Source: DATHVI01 sp035461385 (GTDB lineage Bacteria > Actinomycetota > Thermoleophilia > Solirubrobacterales > 70-9). From it: DNA of 14,724 bases. The DNA lies in NCBI GenBank assembly GCA_035461385.1, contig DATHVI010000196.1, forward strand, positions 1 to 14,724. Direction: 5' to 3'. The notes below the pieces were generated by a model that made no database searches, was not told where the DNA came from, and worked only from the letters and a program-made list of their open reading frames with translations. Both the position numbers and the translations under genes were made by a program. Shown one piece after another: positions 12,172 through 14,724 of this stretch (its first letter is position 1; every line of letters starts with the position of its first letter).

Positions 12172-13523
12172 GCGGCCGCGCGGGCCTCGGACCGCGGCTG
12201 GTCGCGTTCTGCGAGGAGCTTCGCGGCGAGGGCGTCGCCGTCGGGACCGCGGAGATCCTCGACGCCTTCGAGGCCCTCGACGCGATCCCGTGGGAGAACC
12301 CGGACGACTTCCGCGAGGCGCTCGCGGCGACGGTCGCGAAGTCGCAGGACGACCGGCGCGTGTTCGAGCTGCTGTTCGAGCGCTTCTTCTTCCGCGCCGC
12401 CGAGTCGGAGGCGCTTGACCGGGGGCTGCGCGAGGACCGCCGCTACGACGGAGCCGAGCGTCTCGACGTCGACGAGCTCCGCGACTCGGTCCGCGACGCG
12501 ATCGCGCGCGGCAGCGACGGCGAGATGCGCGACCTCGCCCGGCTGGCGATCGCCGCCTTCGGCCGCCGCGGCGAGGGCTCGGGAGTGGTCGGCGTCGACG
12601 TGCAGCGGATCCGCCGCACCCTCGGCCTCCAGCGCGGCGAGGCCGGCGCGGGCGAGCTGCCGCTCGACCGCGACCAGGTGCAGCGCTTCGAGCGGCACCT
12701 CCGTCGCGAGCTCGAGCGGGCGCTGATCGAGCGAACCCAGAAGCTTCCTCCCTCGCGGCCGCTGTCGGAGCTCGATCGGGCGCTGCCGACCAACCCGGCC
12801 CAGGATCTCGCCGCGGTTCAACGGGCCGTCGCCCAGCTCAAGCGTCGCCTCGCGACCCTCGGCCACGAGCACCGGGGGCGCCGCCGCCGGTCCGCGATCG
12901 ACGTCCGCCGGACGATGCGGGCATCGCTCGAGACCGGCGGCGTGCCGCTGCGGCTCAAGCACCGGCCGCTGCGGCCCCGGCGCCCCGAGATCTACGTCCT
13001 CTGCGACGTCTCGACCTCGGTCACCTCGGCGAGCGTCTTCTTCCTCTCGGTCTTGCACGCCCTCCACGATTCGTTCCGCAAGCTCCGCAGCTTCGTCTTC
13101 ATCGAGCGGATCTCCGAGGTGACCGAGGTCTTCGAGCGCGAGCGCGACTTCCGCGCGATCTCGGAGCGGATCAGCCGCGAGGGCGGCGTCGCCGACGTCA
13201 CCGGCTACACCGACTACGGCCGGGTTTGGCTCGAGCTCCACGACGAGATCGCCGACGACCTCGGCCCGCGCTCGACGCTGATCGTGCTCGGCGACGCGCG
13301 CACGAACGGTCGCGAGCCCCACGCCGAGATCTTCGCCCGCGTCGCCGAGCGGGCGAGCCGGACGTTCTGGCTCAACCCCGAGCCGCGCCTGTACTGGAAC
13401 TACGGCGACTCCGTGATGGCGGCCTACGAGCGCCACTGCACGGCGGCGTTCGAATGCTGGACGACGAAGCACCTCGAGCGCTTCGTCGACGTCGTCGCCG
13501 GCGGCCCCCAGGCCGCCGAGTAA
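12168..13523 (+). CDS. CoxE-like VWA-domain protein
   Basis: 451 residues from ATG 12168, which overlaps the moxR stop (ATGA); a longer upstream frame runs within moxR and is spurious. The N-terminal half (1-270) is helical and charged, typical of the VWA_CoxE family. The C-terminal VWA domain has a full MIDAS: DVSTS (280-284), T348 in VTGYTDYG, and D376 in LGDARTNG, which bind a divalent metal and ligand. The end contains FWLNPEPRLYWNYGDS (400-415), also a CoxE-family feature. It is the standard partner of MoxR-type ATPases, acting as the substrate-recruiting adaptor in assembly or activation of a metalloenzyme or complex. The client is unknown here, since CO dehydrogenase genes are not present in the window. 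Translational coupling to moxR suggests matched amounts. Confidence 0.88.
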   Translation: MSGRAGLGPRLVAFCEELRGEGVAVGTAEILDAFEALDAIPWENPDDFREALAATVAKSQDDRRVFELLFERFFFRAAESEALDRGLREDRRYDGAERLDVDELRDSVRDAIARGSDGEMRDLARLAIAAFGRRGEGSGVVGVDVQRIRRTLGLQRGEAGAGELPLDRDQVQRFERHLRRELERALIERTQKLPPSRPLSELDRALPTNPAQDLAAVQRAVAQLKRRLATLGHEHRGRRRRSAIDVRRTMRASLETGGVPLRLKHRPLRPRRPEIYVLCDVSTSVTSASVFFLSVLHALHDSFRKLRSFVFIERISEVTEVFERERDFRAISERISREGGVADVTGYTDYGRVWLELHDEIADDLGPRSTLIVLGDARTNGREPHAEIFARVAERASRTFWLNPEPRLYWNYGDSVMAAYERHCTAAFECWTTKHLERFVDVVAGGPQAAE

Positions 13524-13536
13524 CAGCGTCGCGCGC

Positions 13537-13614
13537 CCTCACCCGGCAGACGGCCAGGTGAGGCGGATCTTGTATCGCTGCGATGCAAAACCCGCCTCAC
13601 CCCCGGCGGTGAGG
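13537..13614. repeat. Four alternating complementary segments, terminator region of the VWA gene
   Basis: CCTCACC occurs at 13537-13543 and 13595-13601, and its complement GGTGAGG at 13557-13563 and 13608-13614, in alternating order. The best stem is GGTGAGGCGG/CCGCCTCACC (13557-13566/13592-13601), with an inner stem TGTATCG/CGATGCA (13571-13577/13581-13587, loop CTG, one G-T pair). The last CCTCACC can instead pair with 13608-13614, so two structures exclude each other. It starts 13 bases after the VWA stop. Confidence 0.6.
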
Positions 13615-13626
13615 GGTGGCTGGGGC

Positions 13627-13644
13627 GGCCGGTAGACTCCGGCC
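13627..13644 (+). promoter_or_regulatory. Candidate promoter of the TPP-riboswitch operon
   Basis: TAGACT (13633-13638) could be a -10 box, placing the start of transcription near 13645, just before the riboswitch. It is framed exactly by GGCCGG (13627-13632) and CCGGCC (13639-13644), a 6-bp inverted repeat. No good -35 box is visible. Confidence 0.35.
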
Positions 13645-13651
13645 TGCAAGA

Positions 13652-13754
13652 AGTCAGGGGGGCTCGCGGGCAAGCGGGCTGAGATAGCGCCTACGGCATC
13701 GTTCGACACCCGGCGCTGACCCTTAGAACCTGTGCGGTAATGCGCGCGGAGGGA
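13652..13754 (+). promoter_or_regulatory. TPP riboswitch (THI element)
   Basis: The conserved core is complete: GGGGGGCTC at the 5' stem, CTGAGA at 13679-13684, ACCCTTAGAACCTG at 13719-13732, GGTAATGC at 13736-13743, and a 3' end GCGCGGAGGGA that is the usual terminal helix strand. A variable stem (TAGCGCC...GGCGCTG region, 13685-13717) sits between. The 3' end GGAGGGA lies just before ATG 13757, so binding of thiamine pyrophosphate should hide the ribosome binding site and lower translation. There is no intrinsic terminator between it and the gene. Together with the ABC transporter, this points to import of thiamine or its pyrimidine precursor. Confidence 0.95.
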
Positions 13755-13756
13755 GC

Positions 13757-14602
13757 ATGCGAGCAACTCCGGAGGCTCCCGTGGAGGAGCCTCAATCGAT
13801 CAGAGACCCGGCCGGTCAAGCCCCCGGCGACGATCGCGCCCAGGCCGGGGTCGCAGTCGAGATCGACGGCGTCGAGCACGGTTTCGGCCAGTTGCGGGTG
13901 CTCGGCGGGATCGACCTGCGAGCAGGGGCCGGAGAGGTGCTCGGACTGGTCGGCCCCTCCGGGTGCGGCAAGTCGACGCTGCTCGAGCTGATCGGGGGCC
14001 TGCGCGACGCCGGCGCCGGGACGATCCGCGTCGGCGGAGCCACCTCGGCATCGGAGCGGCTCGCGCGCTGCGCGCTGATGCCGCAGCGCGACCTGCTGCT
14101 GCCGTGGCTGAGCGCGATCGACAATGCCGCGCTCGCTCCTCGAAACCGGGGTGCGTCGCGCCGCGAGGCGCGGGCGATCGCCCACCCCCTGTTCGAGCGC
14201 TTCGGCCTCGCCGGGTTCGAGCGCGCCCGCCCCACCGAGCTGTCGGGCGGAATGCGCCAGCGGATCGCGTTCCTGCGGACGCTGCTCGCCGGAAAGCCGG
14301 TGCTGCTGCTCGACGAGCCGTTCGCCTCGCTCGACGCGATCACGCGCGGGGAGATGCAGGAGTGGCTCGCGACCGCGCTCGCCACCGAGGCGCGGACGGT
14401 GGTCCTCGTCACCCACGACGTCGAGGAGGCGCTCTACCTGTCCGACCGGGTGGCGGTGATGAGCGCTCGCCCGGGGACGATCGCCGCCGAGCTCGAGGTT
14501 CCCGAGCCGCGCGCCCCGGACCGCGCGGCGGCGGTGACCGCACCCCGGTTCGGCGCGCTGCGCCAGCGGGCCCTGAAGCTCCTCGCCGGGGAGGTCGGGT
14601 GA
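13757..14602 (+). CDS. ABC transporter ATP-binding protein, probably thiamine precursor import
   Basis: 281 residues from ATG 13757. Walker A is GPSGCGKST (66-74), Q-loop Q110, signature LSGGMRQR (162-169), Walker B VLLLDEPFASLD (182-193, catalytic E187) and H-loop H220 (VTHD), all intact. It is of the nitrate/sulfonate/taurine (SsuB/TauB) subfamily, to which HMP-import ATPases such as ThiZ belong. The first 30 residues are a low-complexity extension, and the conserved domain begins at about residue 32. A GTG start at 13781 (residue 9) has a better-spaced GGAGG (13771-13775), itself in a hairpin. The TPP riboswitch immediately upstream and a permease overlapping its end (GTGA) make a thiamine or pyrimidine-precursor importer likely. 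The substrate is inferred from the riboswitch only. Confidence 0.9.
   Translation: MRATPEAPVEEPQSIRDPAGQAPGDDRAQAGVAVEIDGVEHGFGQLRVLGGIDLRAGAGEVLGLVGPSGCGKSTLLELIGGLRDAGAGTIRVGGATSASERLARCALMPQRDLLLPWLSAIDNAALAPRNRGASRREARAIAHPLFERFGLAGFERARPTELSGGMRQRIAFLRTLLAGKPVLLLDEPFASLDAITRGEMQEWLATALATEARTVVLVTHDVEEALYLSDRVAVMSARPGTIAAELEVPEPRAPDRAAAVTAPRFGALRQRALKLLAGEVG
13772..13793 (+). promoter_or_regulatory. Hairpin at the alternative GTG start of the ABC gene
   Basis: GAGGCTCC (13772-13779) and GGAGCCTC (13786-13793) form a perfect 8-bp stem with a 6-base loop that contains most of GTG 13781, while its upstream arm contains the GGAGG in front of it. If the GTG is used, its ribosome site is locked in this stem. 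Confidence 0.4.
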
Positions 14603-14724
14603 GGGCCGGGCGCGAGAACCGGATCGCCCGGGTCGCCGCGCCGGCGGCCGTCCTCGTCGCCCTCCTCCTCGCCTGGGAGCTGGCGGCGCAGTGGGACCTG
14701 ATCGCGAACCTGCTCTCGATCAAG
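14599..14724 (+). CDS. ABC transporter permease, N-terminal part (3' truncated)
   Basis: 42 codons run to the window edge from GTG 14599, which overlaps the ATPase stop as GTGA. After a basic leader (MRAGRENRIARVA) comes a hydrophobic helix, AAPAAVLVALLLAWELAAQWDL, about residues 13-34, followed by IANLLSIK. The W-E-x-x-x-x segment after the first helix is common at the start of SsuC/TauC/ThiX-type permeases. The gene order, with the ATPase directly before it and coupled to it, fits an importer whose membrane part would translocate the substrate. Most of the protein, including the EAA loop, lies outside the window. Confidence 0.75.
   Translation, partial: MRAGRENRIARVAAPAAVLVALLLAWELAAQWDLIANLLSIK

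Overview
The window is a very GC-rich, densely coded bacterial chromosome segment. Gene content (a DUF5679 small protein, the amt-glnK-glnA nitrogen cluster followed by a PucR-type regulator, a MoxR/VWA pair, a TPP-riboswitch ABC transporter) and the strong G/C third-position bias suggest a high-GC actinobacterium, most likely class Thermoleophilia (Solirubrobacterales-like). That assignment is inference from style and content; no rRNA marker is present. I see no rRNA, tRNA, CRISPR array, transposase or phage gene.

Layout, left to right. (1) 1-434: the end of a membrane-anchored coiled-coil protein, then a 48-residue DUF5679 zinc-ribbon-like protein (544-690) behind two inverted repeats. (2) 876-2209: a PAS-domain protein and a metallo-beta-lactamase-fold hydrolase overlapping by ATGA. 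(3) 2248-2694: a small secreted basic protein. (4) 2954-7534: the nitrogen block, with ammonium channel Amt, PII protein GlnK (lacking the usual modifiable Tyr51), a strong hairpin, glutamine synthetase GlnA, and a PucR/CdaR-type regulator. (5) On the minus strand, 10980 to 7664: a small two-helix membrane protein, a 20-residue leader peptide, polyphosphate kinase 2, a 425-residue Ala/Glu/Arg coiled-coil protein, and a YacP-like NYN/PIN RNase. (6) 11053-13523: a MoxR-family AAA+ ATPase and a CoxE-like VWA protein overlapping by ATGA. (7) 13627-14724: a TPP riboswitch controlling an ABC transporter ATPase and the start of its permease, probably for a thiamine precursor.

The most unusual features are two palindromic repeats that sit inside or create coding sequence. 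First, a perfect 58-bp tandem repeat at the 5' end of ppk2 duplicates its start codon. This creates a 20-codon leader ORF whose stop codon overlaps the ppk2 ATG, so ppk2 is probably translated by reinitiation. Second, the moxR gene carries an in-frame, proline/alanine/arginine-rich insert of about 75 residues with foreign codon usage. The insert begins with a 29-bp module found again (28/29 identical, opposite strand) in the intergenic region at 7597-7625. This looks like a dispersed repeat family that can insert in frame within genes. The nitrogen block is also notable because the PII protein has Leu at position 51, so control by nucleotidylation at that residue is not possible.
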